Counted from the stretch's first letter, positions 20,896-34,815 are shown. The stretch is 64,000 bases of DNA from Roseiarcus sp963781895 (GCA_963781895.1 CAWAIM010000054.1:205384-269383); one strand, 5' to 3'. The notes: generated by a model not told the origin, from the sequence alone. Translations and numbers: made by a program.

Positions 20896-22197
20896 ATGGA
20901 CTATCAGCGGAGCTTCCAGGACGCGATCAGCCGCCTGAGGACGGAGGGCCGCTATCGCACTTTCGCCAATCTCGAGCGAGACGCGCGCCGTTTCCCCACC
21001 GCGCTGTGGCGTCCGCCAGGCGAGGAGCACAAGCCCCGCGAAGTCACCGTATGGTGCTCGAACGATTATCTGGGCATGGGCGGCCACCCCGCCGTGATCG
21101 AAGCCTCGGTGCGCGCGGCCCGGGCCCACGGCGCAGGCGCCGGCGGAACCCGCAACATTTCCGGCACCCACCACCCGATCGTGCGGCTCGAGGCGGAACT
21201 CGCCGACCTGCACGGCAAGCAGGCGGCGCTCGTCTTCACTTCGGGCTGGATCTCCAATCTGGCCGGCATCTCGACCATCGCCAGCCTGCTGCCGAACTGC
21301 CTGATCCTGTCCGACGCGCTCAACCACAATTCGATGATCGAGGGCGTGCGCCGCGCGGGATGCGAGAAGAAAGTGTGGCGTCATGGCGACGTCGCGCATC
21401 TCGAAGAGCTGCTCGCGGCCGAGCCGATCGACCGGGCCAAGCTGATCGTGTTCGAGAGCCTTTACTCGATGGACGGCGACATCGCGCCGATCGCCGAAAT
21501 TGTCGCGCTGGCGGAAAAGTACAACGCCCTCACCTACATCGACGAGGTCCACGCGGTCGGCCTCTATGGCGCGCGCGGCGGGGGGTTGAGCGAGCGCGAC
21601 GGGCTCGCCCATCGCATCGACGTCATCGAGGGAACGCTCGCCAAGGGATTCGGCTCGCTCGGCGGCTATATCGCCGCGAGCGAAGCGATCGTCGACGCCG
21701 TGCGCAGCTACGCGCCCTCGTTCATCTTCACCTCGACTCTGCCGCCGAGCGTCGCCGCCAGCGCCGCGGCGGCCGTCCGGCATCTCAAGACATCGAACGC
21801 GGAGCGCGAGCGCCATCAGCATATGGCCAAGCTGACCAAGCACGCGCTGCGCGCGGCCGGCCTGCCGGTGATGGACAATCCCTCGCATATCGTGCCGGTC
21901 GCCGTCGGCGACGCGCGCCAATGCCGCGCCGCCAGCCAGTTGCTGCTGGAGCGGCACGCGATCTACATCCAGCCGATCAATTATCCGACCGTCGCCAAGG
22001 GAACCGAGCGCCTGCGCATCACGCCGACGCCCGCTCATAACGAGGCGCAAGTCGCCGAACTCGTCGAGGCGCTGGTCGACGTGTGGAAGACCCTCGGCCT
22101 GCGCTTCGAAGAGGCGAAGGTGATTCCATTGCCGCGCCCCGGCGCGACCGATCCGGCGCACTGCGCCTATCCCGAAATGAAGCGCGCGGCCGAATAG
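20896..22197 (+). CDS. hemA: 5-aminolevulinate synthase HemA
   Basis: 433 residues. It condenses glycine and succinyl-CoA to 5-aminolevulinate, the first step of tetrapyrrole synthesis by the C4 route of Alphaproteobacteria. It is a PLP enzyme of the alpha-oxoamine synthase family: VWCSNDYLGMG, GAGAGGTRNISGTHH, SDALNHNSMI, TYIDEVHAVGLYG and EGTLAKGFGSLGGY, in which Lys250 forms the PLP aldimine. ATG 20896 is chosen over 20890 because it leaves AAGGA eight bases upstream and gives the family start MDYQR. It is unbroken, and is followed after a palindromic repeat by hemE and hemF. Confidence 0.95.
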   Translation: MDYQRSFQDAISRLRTEGRYRTFANLERDARRFPTALWRPPGEEHKPREVTVWCSNDYLGMGGHPAVIEASVRAARAHGAGAGGTRNISGTHHPIVRLEAELADLHGKQAALVFTSGWISNLAGISTIASLLPNCLILSDALNHNSMIEGVRRAGCEKKVWRHGDVAHLEELLAAEPIDRAKLIVFESLYSMDGDIAPIAEIVALAEKYNALTYIDEVHAVGLYGARGGGLSERDGLAHRIDVIEGTLAKGFGSLGGYIAASEAIVDAVRSYAPSFIFTSTLPPSVAASAAAAVRHLKTSNAERERHQHMAKLTKHALRAAGLPVMDNPSHIVPVAVGDARQCRAASQLLLERHAIYIQPINYPTVAKGTERLRITPTPAHNEAQVAELVEALVDVWKTLGLRFEEAKVIPLPRPGATDPAHCAYPEMKRAAE

Positions 22198-22218
22198 GCG
22201 TTCGCCTTGCCGAGGCGC

Positions 22219-22285
22219 CCCTCACCCCGGCCCTCTCCCGCAAACGGGAGAGGAGACGAGAAGCCGCAGGGCCGGATGAGGGCCT
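22219..22285. repeat. Nested palindromic intergenic repeat
   Basis: The inner stem CCTCTCCCG / CGGGAGAGG (22232-22240, 22245-22253) is flanked by an outer pair, CCTCACCCCGGCCCT and AGGGCCGGATGAGG. A related element lies at 61330-61482. It fits the REP-like repeats common between genes in this class and may also act as a terminator or attenuator after hemA. Confidence 0.65.
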
Positions 22286-22291
22286 AGCCGA

Positions 22292-23348
22292 ATGCAACCA
22301 CCCTCCCCCGCGCGCAAACCCATGCTTGCCGCGCTCGCCGGCGAACGTCAGCCGCGGCCGCCCATTTGGCTGATGCGTCAGGCCGGCCGCTATCTGCCGG
22401 AATACCGCGAGATCCGCGCCCGCGCCGCGACCTTCCTCGATTTCTGTTACACTCCGGCCTTGGCGGTCGAGGCGACGCTGCAGCCGATCCGGCGCTTCGG
22501 CTTCGACGCGGCGATCCTTTTCTCCGACATTCTCGTCGTGGCCGACGCGCTGGGGCAGAGGGTCGGTTTCGAATCCGGCGAAGGTCCCCGGCTCGATCCG
22601 ATCGGCGACGCGAGCGGGCTTTCGAAACTGCTCCAGGAGCCGGACTGGAGCCGGCTCGCGCCGGTGTTCGAGACGCTCGACCGGCTCAAGACCGCGCTTC
22701 CCGGCGAGGTCGCGCTGATCGGATTTTGCGGCGCGCCCTGGACAGTGGCGAGCTACATGATCGCGGGGCGGGGCACGCCCGACCAGGCGCCCGCGCGGCT
22801 GTTCGCCTATCGCCACCCCAGCCTGTTCGCGGCGCTGATCGACCGCCTCGTCGACGCTTCGGCCGGTTATCTGTTGCGTCAGCTGGCGGCGGGCGCGGAA
22901 GCCGTGCAGATTTTCGAACTCCTGGGCCGGCGTCCTGCCGCCGGCCGAATTCGAGCGCTGGTGCGTCGCGCCGCTCGCCGCGTTGATCGCCAAGGTGCGC
23001 GCGGGCGCGCCCGACGCGCCGATCATCGCCTTCCCGCGCGGCGCGGCGACGCAACTGGCGAAATTCGCCGACATGCCGGGCGTGGCGGGAATCGGCCTCG
23101 ACACCAGCGTCGAACCCGAGGTCGCCGCCAAGGCGCTGCCCGATCGGTTCGCGCTGCAGGGCAATCTCGATCCGCTGGCCCTGGTCGCGGGCGGCCGCGG
23201 CCTCGACGAGGGCGTCGATCGCGTCCTGAAAGGATTTCAGACGCGCGCGCATATCTTCAATCTCGGCCACGGCATCCTGCCCGAGACGCCGGTCGAACAT
23301 GTCGAGCGTCTCGTCGCTCGGGTTCGCGGGCGGGTGAGCGCGCCATGA
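22292..23348 (+). CDS. hemE: Uroporphyrinogen decarboxylase HemE (one frameshift)
   Basis: About 352 residues. It decarboxylates uroporphyrinogen III to coproporphyrinogen III. Signature 1 PIWLMRQAGR is at residues 24-33, ILFSDILVV and signature 2 GFCGAPWTVASYM follow, and the C-terminal FNLGHGILPETPVEHV closes the barrel. One A too many near 22916 (TTCGAACTCCTGG instead of TTCGACTCCTGG) breaks the frame; correction gives the invariant FDSWAG. The start at 22292 has a poor ribosome-binding site. It overlaps hemF by four bases. Confidence 0.93.
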
Positions 23349-24253
23349 GCGACGTGATCGGCGACGATCCCCGCCTCGCCCGCGCGGAGGCCTGGTTCCA
23401 GACGCTCCAGATGCGGATCGTCGAGGCGATGGAGGCGCTGGAGCGCGAGTTCGAAGGCGCCGACCCGGCGCGCGCGCCCGGACGTTTCGTCCTCGAACCC
23501 TGGACGCGAACCGACGCCAGCGGCGAGCCGGGCGGGGGCGGACGCATGGCGATGCTGCGCGGACGGCTGTTCGAGAAGATGGGCGCGCATTGCTCGACGG
23601 TCCACGGCGCGTTCCCGAAGGAATTCGCCGGGCAAATTCCGGGCGCGGCCGACGACGCGCGCTTCTGGGCCGCCGGCGTGTCGGTGATCGCCCATCCCTG
23701 GAGCCCGCATGTGCCGACCGTGCACATGAACACCCGGCTCGTCCGCACGACCAGGACCTGGTTCGGCGGCGGCGCCGACCTGACGCCGATGCTCGACGCG
23801 CGCCGCTCCCGCGACGATCCCGACGCCGTCGCCTTTCACGCGGCGATGCGCGCGGCATGCGAGCGTCATCCGAAGGTCGCCGACGCGGAGCGCTACAAGG
23901 CGTGGTGCGACGAGTATTTCCACCTCAAGCACCGCAACGAGCCGCGCGGAATCGGCGGGATTTTCTTCGACGACCTCAACAGCGCCGGCGACGCCGGCAA
24001 TTCGGCGTTCGACGACGATTTCGCCTTCGTGCGCGACGTCGGCGAGAGCTTCATCGCCGTCTATACGCAGATCGTCAGGCGCAATGCGTCGAAACCCTGG
24101 AGCGGCGCCGAACGCGAGGAACAAACCGTGCGGCGCGGGCGTTATGTCGAATTCAACCTGCTCTATGACCGGGGCACGATTTTCGGCTTGAAAACCGGCG
24201 GCAACATCGCCTCCATTCTGTCCTCCATGCCGCCGCAGGCAAGCTGGCCCTAA
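23345..24253 (+). CDS. hemF: Oxygen-dependent coproporphyrinogen III oxidase HemF
   Basis: 302 residues, unbroken. It oxidatively decarboxylates coproporphyrinogen III to protoporphyrinogen IX using O2. Signatures: GGGRMAMLRGRLFEKMG, VHMNTRLVRTT-TWFGGGADLTP (interrupted by Arg), FHLKHRNEPRGIGGIFFDDL and EFNLLYDRGTIFGLKTGG. Translation is coupled to hemE (ATGA). The presence of the aerobic enzyme here implies haem synthesis in air; the anaerobic HemN is not in this window. Confidence 0.95.
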   Translation: MSDVIGDDPRLARAEAWFQTLQMRIVEAMEALEREFEGADPARAPGRFVLEPWTRTDASGEPGGGGRMAMLRGRLFEKMGAHCSTVHGAFPKEFAGQIPGAADDARFWAAGVSVIAHPWSPHVPTVHMNTRLVRTTRTWFGGGADLTPMLDARRSRDDPDAVAFHAAMRAACERHPKVADAERYKAWCDEYFHLKHRNEPRGIGGIFFDDLNSAGDAGNSAFDDDFAFVRDVGESFIAVYTQIVRRNASKPWSGAEREEQTVRRGRYVEFNLLYDRGTIFGLKTGGNIASILSSMPPQASWP

Positions 24254-24285
24254 TCGCCCTCCCACCAAACTCGCGAGGACCCATC

Positions 24286-25151
24286 ATGATCAACGCCGCG
24301 CAATCCGGCCGCTTTCGCATCGGCGGCGCCTTCGACGTCAACCGCCTCGGCTTCGGCGCCATGCGCATCGTCGGACGCGGCGTCTGGGGCCCGCCGCAGG
24401 ACCGCGCCGAGGCCCTGCGCGCCCTGCGCCGCCTCGCGGATCTCGGCGTCGATTTCATCGACACCGCCGATTTCTACGGCCCCAACTTCTCCGAAGAACT
24501 GCTCCAGGAAGCGCTCGCGCCCTATGGCAAGATCCATGTCGCCACCAAGGGCGGGCTCGCGCGCACCGGCCCGAACCAATGGATACCGCTCGGCCGCCCC
24601 GAATATCTGATCCAGCAGGCGCACACCAGCCGTTGGCGGCTCGGCGTCGAGACGATCGATCTCTGGCAGTTGCATCGCATCGATCTCGAAAGTGCCGGCC
24701 AGCGAGCAATTCGTCGGCCATCGCCTCGCTGATCAAGGACGGCGTCATCCGCTGCGCCGGTCTGTCGGAAGTCAACGTCGGGGAAATCGAGGCCGCGTCG
24801 AAGTTCTTCCCTGTCGCGACGGTGCAGAACCGCTACAACTTCGTCGACCGGGCCAGCGAAGCGACGCTCGACTATTGCGCTCAACGCGGGATCGGCTTCA
24901 TTCCATGGGCCCCGCTCGACGCCGGGGCGTTTGCGCGCGAAGGCTCCGCGCTCGAGGCGGTCGCCCGCAAGCATAAGGCGAGCCCCGGCCAGATCGCGCT
25001 CGCCTGGCTCCTCAAGCGCAGCCCCGTCATGCTGCCGATCCCCGGCACCGGCAAGGTCGCGCATCTGGAAGAGAACGTCGGCGCGGCGGCGATCGCGCTG
25101 TCGGATGACGATTTCGCAACGCTCGATCGCGCGGGACGGGCGGCGAGGTGA
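24286..25151 (+). CDS. Aldo/keto reductase (two frameshifts)
   Basis: About 288 residues. It is an NADPH-dependent oxidoreductase with a TIM barrel. The catalytic Asp, Tyr, Lys and His are recognisable in DFIDTADFYG, HVATKGG and DLWQLHRIDLE. The cofactor end is seen in IPGTGKVAHLEENVGAA. Two shifts close together at about 24690 and 24715 scramble SKVPASEQF-AIASLIKDG; flanking sequence is normal. The substrate is unknown. It follows hemF by 32 bp and may be cotranscribed. Confidence 0.85.
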
Positions 25152-25177
25152 CCGCGCACGGCCCGACCGCTCTCAGT

Positions 25178-25442
25178 TCAAATCTTTCGAAATTCCATAC
25201 GGCGGCTGACCTTTACTCCCGTCAACGGATCGGTCCAGGGAGCGTCGCCGATCGCAAGCTTATCGCCCTCGAGACCATAGGGCCGGACCAAGTCAATCTG
25301 CCACGCTGGATTCCAGGCCACGTCCACGTGATGAACGACCCGGTCATTTTCGAGGGTGTACGAGGCGGCGAAACGCCTCGGCCATTCCATACCGCGATCG
25401 ACTGTAGAGGGACGCTCGCCGCGCGCGACGGCCAAATCGACG
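25178..25442 (-). pseudogene. Lipocalin-like domain remnant
   Basis: The minus strand ends with ASYTLENDRVVHHVDVAWNP, then AWQIDLVRPYGLEGDKLAIG and RRMEFRKI before a stop. This is the C-terminal half of a lipocalin-like domain (PF13924 type). The N-terminal half (LVGTWRL...) is missing, and the frame simply continues into the end of the neighbouring hydrolase gene. It is a truncated gene left beside the hydrolase, or damaged by a deletion. Confidence 0.6.
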
Positions 25443-26492
25443 TCAACGCAGGGAAAGAGGATCAGATTCGGACAGAAATCCGAGAACTTCTCGGAAGAAC
25501 TGCATACGGTTCTTCTCAAGCATGACTGTATGCGTGCCTTCGCCAAGCTCGACGAATCTTTTGTAGGGAACATTCGTCAACTGCTTGAAATACGCTTGCG
25601 CTTGGTAGCTCGGAAGGTCTGCGTCCCACTCGGCATGAATGAGAAATGTGGGAACAGTAATTTTGCCCGGATCATAATATGGCTTTCCGGCCCGCCACGT
25701 GTTCATGAATTCCTCCAGCACGCCATTCGGCGCGCGCAGCATCGGCGGTTTCATTTTGCTGCCGACCGGATCGGTCGCCAACGTCGCAGCCCACCACGAA
25801 TCGAATACGCCAGGAGGAATAAGGGTCGCGAGTTTATCCTCCGGCACGCCTTTTGCCCAACGCGCCTCCGCTGTATCCTTCGCGACCAGCCGGTAGGCGG
25901 CGATGGACGCGTCAGTCGGCGCGGCCGGCGGTTGCCAGATCCAAGCGGGAGCATAGAGGACGAGCCGGTTGATTTTGTCGTTGTGTTGCGAGGTATATGA
26001 ACCGGCGATTGATGTTCCCCACGACCACCCGAACAAATCCAGTTTCGGAATATGGCGGGTCTTCAAAATATAATCGACCGCCGCTCCGAGGTCGTTGGCG
26101 GCATCGGCCGAAGTCGCGACCGGTTTATTGGCGGACGCGGGTTGGTCCATCTCGGGCGGTCGCGTCGAGCCCCCATAACCGCGCAGATCGACGAGGAATA
26201 CATCGTAGCCCTGCTGAGCGATGAGGTCCATCATCGACACGCCCTCGATTGGCAAATCGAAGCTCGTTTCCGCGGGATAGGTGGCCCCGTGAATGAAAAG
26301 CACGGTCTTCTCTGAACGGAACGCGGTCATTCCTACCGGATGCTTATTTCGCATATAGAGTTCGATGCCGGGGTCCAACGACGGTATCGTGAAACTACTC
26401 GTTTCCAGTTGCGGGGGAGCCGCTGAAGCCGTCATCGAAAATGCGACGCTCGACAGAAGTCGCAGGCCAAAAGAAAGCGACGTTCGCTTCAT
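25443..26492 (-). CDS. Secreted alpha/beta hydrolase
   Basis: 349 residues, unbroken. The signal peptide is MKRTSLSFGLRLLSSVAFSM with cleavage near TASA. VLFIHGATYP supplies the oxyanion region, LFGWSWGTSIAG carries the nucleophile Ser, AEWDADLPSY a candidate acid, and GEGTHTVML the catalytic His. It would hydrolyse an ester or amide in the periplasm; the substrate is unknown. By eye the gene is richer in A and T than its neighbours, which hints at transfer. It is followed by a lipocalin remnant on the same strand. Confidence 0.83.
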   Translation of the reverse strand: MKRTSLSFGLRLLSSVAFSMTASAAPPQLETSSFTIPSLDPGIELYMRNKHPVGMTAFRSEKTVLFIHGATYPAETSFDLPIEGVSMMDLIAQQGYDVFLVDLRGYGGSTRPPEMDQPASANKPVATSADAANDLGAAVDYILKTRHIPKLDLFGWSWGTSIAGSYTSQHNDKINRLVLYAPAWIWQPPAAPTDASIAAYRLVAKDTAEARWAKGVPEDKLATLIPPGVFDSWWAATLATDPVGSKMKPPMLRAPNGVLEEFMNTWRAGKPYYDPGKITVPTFLIHAEWDADLPSYQAQAYFKQLTNVPYKRFVELGEGTHTVMLEKNRMQFFREVLGFLSESDPLSLR

Positions 26493-26749
26493 TCGTACCT
26501 CCCTACGTCATCGGGCTGGGCCTGGAGGCCGGAAAGGCTATTCCATTTACCTGCAAAAGAGTACCGGATGTTCGCCAGCCCCCTGCGTGTCGCACATAAG
26601 AATTTCGCTCGTCAGTTCCAGCTCCGCGATTTCATCTCCATAGCGTGTGCAGAAAATAGCGGCGAAATGCATCCTCCCTGGTTTATCATCGCCTGCAGAC
26701 CCCCCAGAGCAGCATTTCGAGTTGGGTATCAAGCGTTTGATTTTAACTG

Positions 26750-27633
26750 TCAGCTCCGCAGCACCGCGCAGGCGCCGCCGACGGCCTGAATGCGATCGCA
26801 CAGTCTTTTCGCTTCGCCGCCGGTCTGCGCCGGCAGGCGCACACGATAGAACGGCCGCCAGCCCCTGCTTCGCAGGACCGAGCCGAGAACGAACGGGGTC
26901 ATGTCGCCGATAACGCTGGCGTAGTCGTGTCTGAAGCGGGCGAAGGCGCGCAGCGCCGAGCCCTTGGAGAAGCTGGCGGAGATCTGCACGCCCCACGGCG
27001 CGAAGAGGCCCGAGATGACGGGCGAGCCCTGCGGGCCGCGCTCGACGCGCAGCCTTCCGATCGACGGCGAGACAGGGCTCGGCCGGTCCGGCGCGGCGGA
27101 GGCCGGGGGCTTTGTCGCCGCGCCATTCCTCGACGTCGTGGCCGGTGATCGCGAGCACGTAGATCCTGCGTCTCGATCGGCATGGCGCCCGCGCCCGAGA
27201 GCCAGCCGGCGACTGCGTTCGGGCCGCGCGTTATAGGCGGCCGCCGCGAGGCCGAGATTGCCGAAGCGCTGCGCGAAGGTCGGCGAGGAGCTTGGCCGAA
27301 GCCGGGATCGCGGCCGCCGGATCGAACGGGTCGGCGAGCCCGCGCTCGGAGGCCGTGCCCGGCATGAACTGGGCGACGCCCATGCGCGCCCGCGGGACTG
27401 ACGGCGCCGGGCTGAAATGCGCTCTCCCGCCAGATGAGCCGGGTGAAGAAGTTGACCGGCAGACCCTGCGCCTGGGCCGAGGTCTCGACGATCCCGCACA
27501 GCGTCGCCAAGGCGTTGTCGCTTGCGGGCTCGGCCTCGTTCGCCGATGCTAAGGGGCCGGACAGCGCCAGCGCCAGAAAGGCGGGGATGAGACCGCAGCG
27601 CGCTCGGCGCCCCATGCCGATCGCCGCCCGCAT
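26750..27633 (-). CDS. Lytic transglycosylase with C-terminal SPOR domain (frameshifted)
   Basis: About 294 residues after correction. A signal peptide (CGLIPAFLALALSGPLASA) precedes an Slt domain: FFTRLIWRESAFQPGAVSPAGA contains the catalytic Glu-Ser, and GNLGLAAAAYNA-GPNAV follows. The C-terminal part WGVQISASFSKGSALRAFARF ... FYRVRLPAQTGGEAKRLCDR ... GGACAVL is a SPOR peptidoglycan-binding repeat. It would cut glycan strands in the periplasm, possibly at division sites. At least three shifts occur between 27180 and 27420. The start overlaps the stop of the upstream hydrolase by one base (TGATG), supporting 27633. Confidence 0.75.
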
Positions 27634-28473
27634 CAATGCCGGGCTCGCCGGGCCCCCGGCGGCGCGGCCCCGAGCACGGCCGCCCAGCCGGCGCCGCCTC
27701 GCCCTTCGAGCTTTTCCAACCAATAGGCGACAAAATCGGCGACCTCTTCCCAGCCCGGCTCAACGACGACCATGTGGTCGCGGCCGTCGAAGGCCCGGAA
27801 TTCGGTGATCGAGCCGCGCTGCCTATAGCGCGAAAAGCTGTTGAAGTTGAGCCGGGCGGGAGTGACGCGGTCGAGAACGCCCGCCGTCATCAGGAGCGGC
27901 GGATGGGGCCTGGCGAAATCGATGCGGCCGGCGTCGCCGCGCGCGCCGCGCACCACCCTGCGCGATTCCGGCACGATGTACCGCTCGAACGCCGCCTCTG
28001 CGCTTCGGGCGGCAAGCTGTTGGCGAAGGCCTGTTGGAACTCCTCGAAAGTCAGCGCCTTCGGCGTCCCGCATCGACGAAGGGGCCGATCATGCCCCAGT
28101 TCGAGAGCCAATATGTCCGGCTGATGGGCAGGACCTGGCCCGACGGCGTCGAATGCATCGCGACGCCGGCGGCGGCGGCGCCGCGGCCGAGAAGGATCCG
28201 CGCAACAAGCCCGCCGATCGAATGCCCGATGAGGATCGGCTTCTGATCGAGCGCCGCCACTTCCGCGGCGATGCGCTCGACGACCGCCTCGAGCGACAGA
28301 CACGCCGAGTTTGCGGATCGGGATGGCGGCGCGCAAATCCGCCGCCGTGCGGTCCCGGCCCGGCCAGGCGGGCGCGAGGCACGGTAGCCCCTGCCTCGAA
28401 CCACGGCGACCAATGCTCCCAGACGAGGGGTGTCATGAACGCGCCGTGCACGAAAACAATACGTCTTCGTCAT
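27633..28473 (-). CDS. Alpha/beta hydrolase (several frameshifts)
   Basis: About 280 residues. It begins MTKTYCFVHGAFMTPLVWEHW once a surplus T is removed at about 28453 (TTTT read for TTT). Then come the nucleophile PILIGHSIGGLVARIL, RTYWLSNWGMIGPFVDAG, AAFERYIVPESRRVV, PPLLMTAGVLDRVTP (acid) and FDGRDHMVVVEPGWEEVADF (His). There is no signal peptide, so it is cytoplasmic. Further shifts lie near 28410, 28320, 28060 and 28000. It is translationally coupled to the transglycosylase gene. Substrate unknown. Confidence 0.7.
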
Positions 28474-28652
28474 CCCGCCCTCCAGATCGCGCTCGAACGG
28501 CCATTCGCCTGTAAACTTATGAGAATCCTGCGGGTTTGTCGATGTCGTTGTCGGACGGCGGCGACTGCTCGCCTAAAGCAGAACTAGGACGGTCGGAAGG
28601 CCGGTGCTATAGCCTCGCGCTCCCCTTCCCCTCGACGAGGAAACCGCCGCCG

Positions 28653-29863
28653 ATGTCCAAGATCAAGGTCAAGAATCCGGTTGTCGAACTCGACGGCGAC
28701 GAGATGACCCGCATCATCTGGCAGCTCATCCGCGACAAGCTGATCCACCCCTATCTCGACGTCGACCTGCAGTATTTCGACCTCTCGGTCGAGCATCGCG
28801 ACGCCACCAACGACCAGGTGACGGTCGACGCGGCCCACGCGATCAAGGCCTGCGGCGTCGGCGTCAAATGCGCGACCATCACGCCCGACGAGGCGCGCGT
28901 GAAGGAGTTCAATCTCAAGGAGATGTGGAAGAGCCCGAACGGCACGATCCGCAACATCCTCGGCGGCGTCATCTTCCGCGAGCCGATCATCTGCAAGAAC
29001 GTGCCGCGCCTCGTGCCCGGCTGGACGCAGCCGATCGTCGTCGGCCGCCACGCCTACGGCGACCAGTACCGCGCCACCGATTTCAAGGTGCCCGGCAAGG
29101 GCCGCCTGACGATCAGGTTCGAGGGCGACGACGGCACGGTGATCGAGAAGGAGGTGTTCAAGTTCCCCGGCGCCGGCGTCGCGATGGCGATGTACAATCT
29201 CGACGATTCGATCCGCGACTTCGCCCGCGCCTCGCTCAACTACGGCCTGATGCGCAAGTATCCGGTCTATCTCTCGACCAAGAACACGATCCTCAAGGCC
29301 TATGACGGCCGCTTCAAGGACATCTTCCAGGAGGTCTACGAGACCGAGTTCAAGTCGAAGTTCGCCAGCCTCGGCATCACCTACGAGCACCGCCTGATCG
29401 ACGACATGGTCGCCTCGGCGCTCAAGTGGTCGGGCGGCTATGTCTGGGCGTGCAAGAACTACGACGGCGACGTGCAGTCGGACACGGTGGCGCAGGGCTA
29501 CGGCTCGCTCGGCCTGATGACCACCGTGCTGATGACGCCGGACGGCCAGACGGTCGAGGCGGAGGCCGCGCACGGCACGGTCACGCGCCACTACCGCGAG
29601 CACCAGAAGGGCCGCGAGACCTCGACCAACTCGATCGCCTCGATCTTCGCCTGGACCCGCGGCCTCGCCCATCGCGCCAAGCTCGACGGCAACGAGGCGC
29701 TGGCCAAATTCGCCGCGACGCTGGAGAAGGTCTGCGTCGACACGGTCGAGGCCGGCTTCATGACCAAGGACCTCGCGCTGCTCGTCGGCCCCGAGCAGAA
29801 GTGGCTCTCGACCACGGCTTCCTCGACAAGGTCGACGAGAACCTCAAGAAGGCGATGGCGGGG
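28653..29863 (+). CDS. icd: NADP-dependent isocitrate dehydrogenase (C-terminal frameshift)
   Basis: About 403 residues. It oxidises isocitrate to 2-oxoglutarate in the TCA cycle; of the eukaryote-like dimeric type usual in rhizobia. Diagnostic blocks: NPVVELDGDEMTRIIW, ITPDEARVKEFNLKEMWKSPNGTIRN, RLIDDMVASALKWSGGYVWA, YDGDVQSDTVAQG, and EAAHGTVTRHYREHQKG. A G is missing near 29814, after which GFLDKVDENLKKAMA completes the family C-terminus. No stop follows in any frame for well over 100 bp, so the exact end is uncertain, probably another base error near 29863. It converges on alaS. Confidence 0.9.
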
Positions 29864-29982
29864 GAGCGGCGGCCCGGGCGGGCGCCGCTCAACGCCAAGC
29901 GACTGCCTCAGCCCCGCGCCGCAGCCCGAGGCGCGAGTCGCCGGCCCGGCGTTCCGGCGCGGCGACGCCGGGCGCGGCTCCC

Positions 29983-32647
<2,665 letters not shown>

Positions 32648-32952
32648 GAACACGTTGCCTCGGCACGGTTTTCCCGCGCGCTTCTAGAGCAAGGCCGCGC
32701 GAGCGCCAAGGGGAATTCAGGGCGACGCCGGCGCGTCCGCCGGAACCGAATGTCGGAAAGCGCCGAGGCGGGCCGCCTTCACGGCGCCTGGGCCCATGGG
32801 TCCGCAGGCTCGGCGAGAGTGGGGCGCGGGGGCGGCGGGAGGGCGGACGCGCCGCCCCCGCGCGCCCCGGACGCGGAATGACGGAATGGCTCCCTGGCGG
32901 ATGGGCGCGCCCTTCTGGCGCGGGACGCAAGGCCCGCCCAAAGGAGCCGAGA
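32648..32952. other. recA-alaS intergenic region
   Basis: About 305 bp with no gene. It is very GC-rich with several self-complementary runs around 32830-32900 that could act as a recA terminator, but no stem followed by a T tract was found. Confidence 0.35.
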
Positions 32953-34033
<1,081 letters not shown>

Positions 34034-34132
34034 AAGCGTGGTCCTTCTCTCACGGGCAGCGTCCGATCCGCAACGGCGGTTTACGCGCCCCCCATGAAAA
34101 GAAATATGTGCATGGTTTGTTCTCAGACGCAA

Positions 34133-34147
34133 GTTCTTTTTTTGTTC
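34133..34147 (-). promoter_or_regulatory. LexA (SOS) box upstream of recA
   Basis: GTTC, seven T, GTTC on the plus strand, that is GAAC-N7-GAAC reading towards recA, exactly matches the alphaproteobacterial LexA operator. It is 100 bp upstream of the recA start. Confidence 0.88.
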
Positions 34148-34307
34148 TCGCGTTGATATTCTGAATAACGGAAACAATAGCGTTTACGTCGCGTTGAAGA
34201 TTCTGGTTAATCGAAAGAACGCACGCCTTCCCGTGATCCGCGTCCAAGGGACCGGCGTCCTGTGCTGGCGCATTGGCCGCCGCTTCATGCTAAGGGAGGC
34301 CGCAATA

Positions 34308-34745
34308 ATGGAGCCGCCTGCCATGATCCCGGGGACGTTCGCCCTTGCTTTCGCCGCCGCCTTCTCGGGGGCCGCGCTTTACGTCAATTGGGTCGAGCAG
34401 CCGGCGCGCATGGCCCTCGACGAGGATGCGCTGCTGAGCGAATGGGGGCCGAGCGACCGGCGCGGAGTGGCGCTGCTTGCAGCCTTGGCCTTGATTTCCG
34501 CGTTGGCCGGATTTCTCGCCTATTTCGAATCGCAGGACGTGAGGTGGGCGATCGGCGCCCTCGTCATCGTCTCGAGCTGGCCCTATACTTTCTTTGTGAT
34601 GGCGCCGCTCAACAATCAAATCCTGTCGCTGCGCGGCCGCGACGTCGCCGCCGCGCGGGTCCTGATTCGCCAGTGGGGTTTCGTCGAATCCGGCCTTGCG
34701 GCGATCGGATTTGTCGCGGTCGCCGTATTCTTGTGGACGATCTGA
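34308..34745 (+). CDS. DUF1772 membrane protein
   Basis: 145 residues with four membrane segments (GTFALAFAAAFSGAALYV, GVALLAALALISALAGFLAY, IGALVIVSSWPYTFFVM, LAAIGFVAVAVFLWTI). The pattern VNWVEQPAR after the first helix and PLNNQI after the third is that of the DUF1772/anthrone-oxygenase-like family. ATG 34308 stands eight bases behind AAGGGAGG. Function unknown. It is divergent from recA. Confidence 0.78.
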   Translation: MEPPAMIPGTFALAFAAAFSGAALYVNWVEQPARMALDEDALLSEWGPSDRRGVALLAALALISALAGFLAYFESQDVRWAIGALVIVSSWPYTFFVMAPLNNQILSLRGRDVAAARVLIRQWGFVESGLAAIGFVAVAVFLWTI

Positions 34746-34815
34746 GGGACGCGGATATGAGCCTCTCCCGCCGCCCCCGCCCGCGAGCCGGGCATTGGCT
34801 TGGCGGCGGCGCGGG

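Noticed and set aside
20460..22040. Long plus-strand frame of 526 codons over hemA
   Set aside because: Out of frame with hemA, whose PLP motifs are beyond doubt; the shadow has no recognisable motif.
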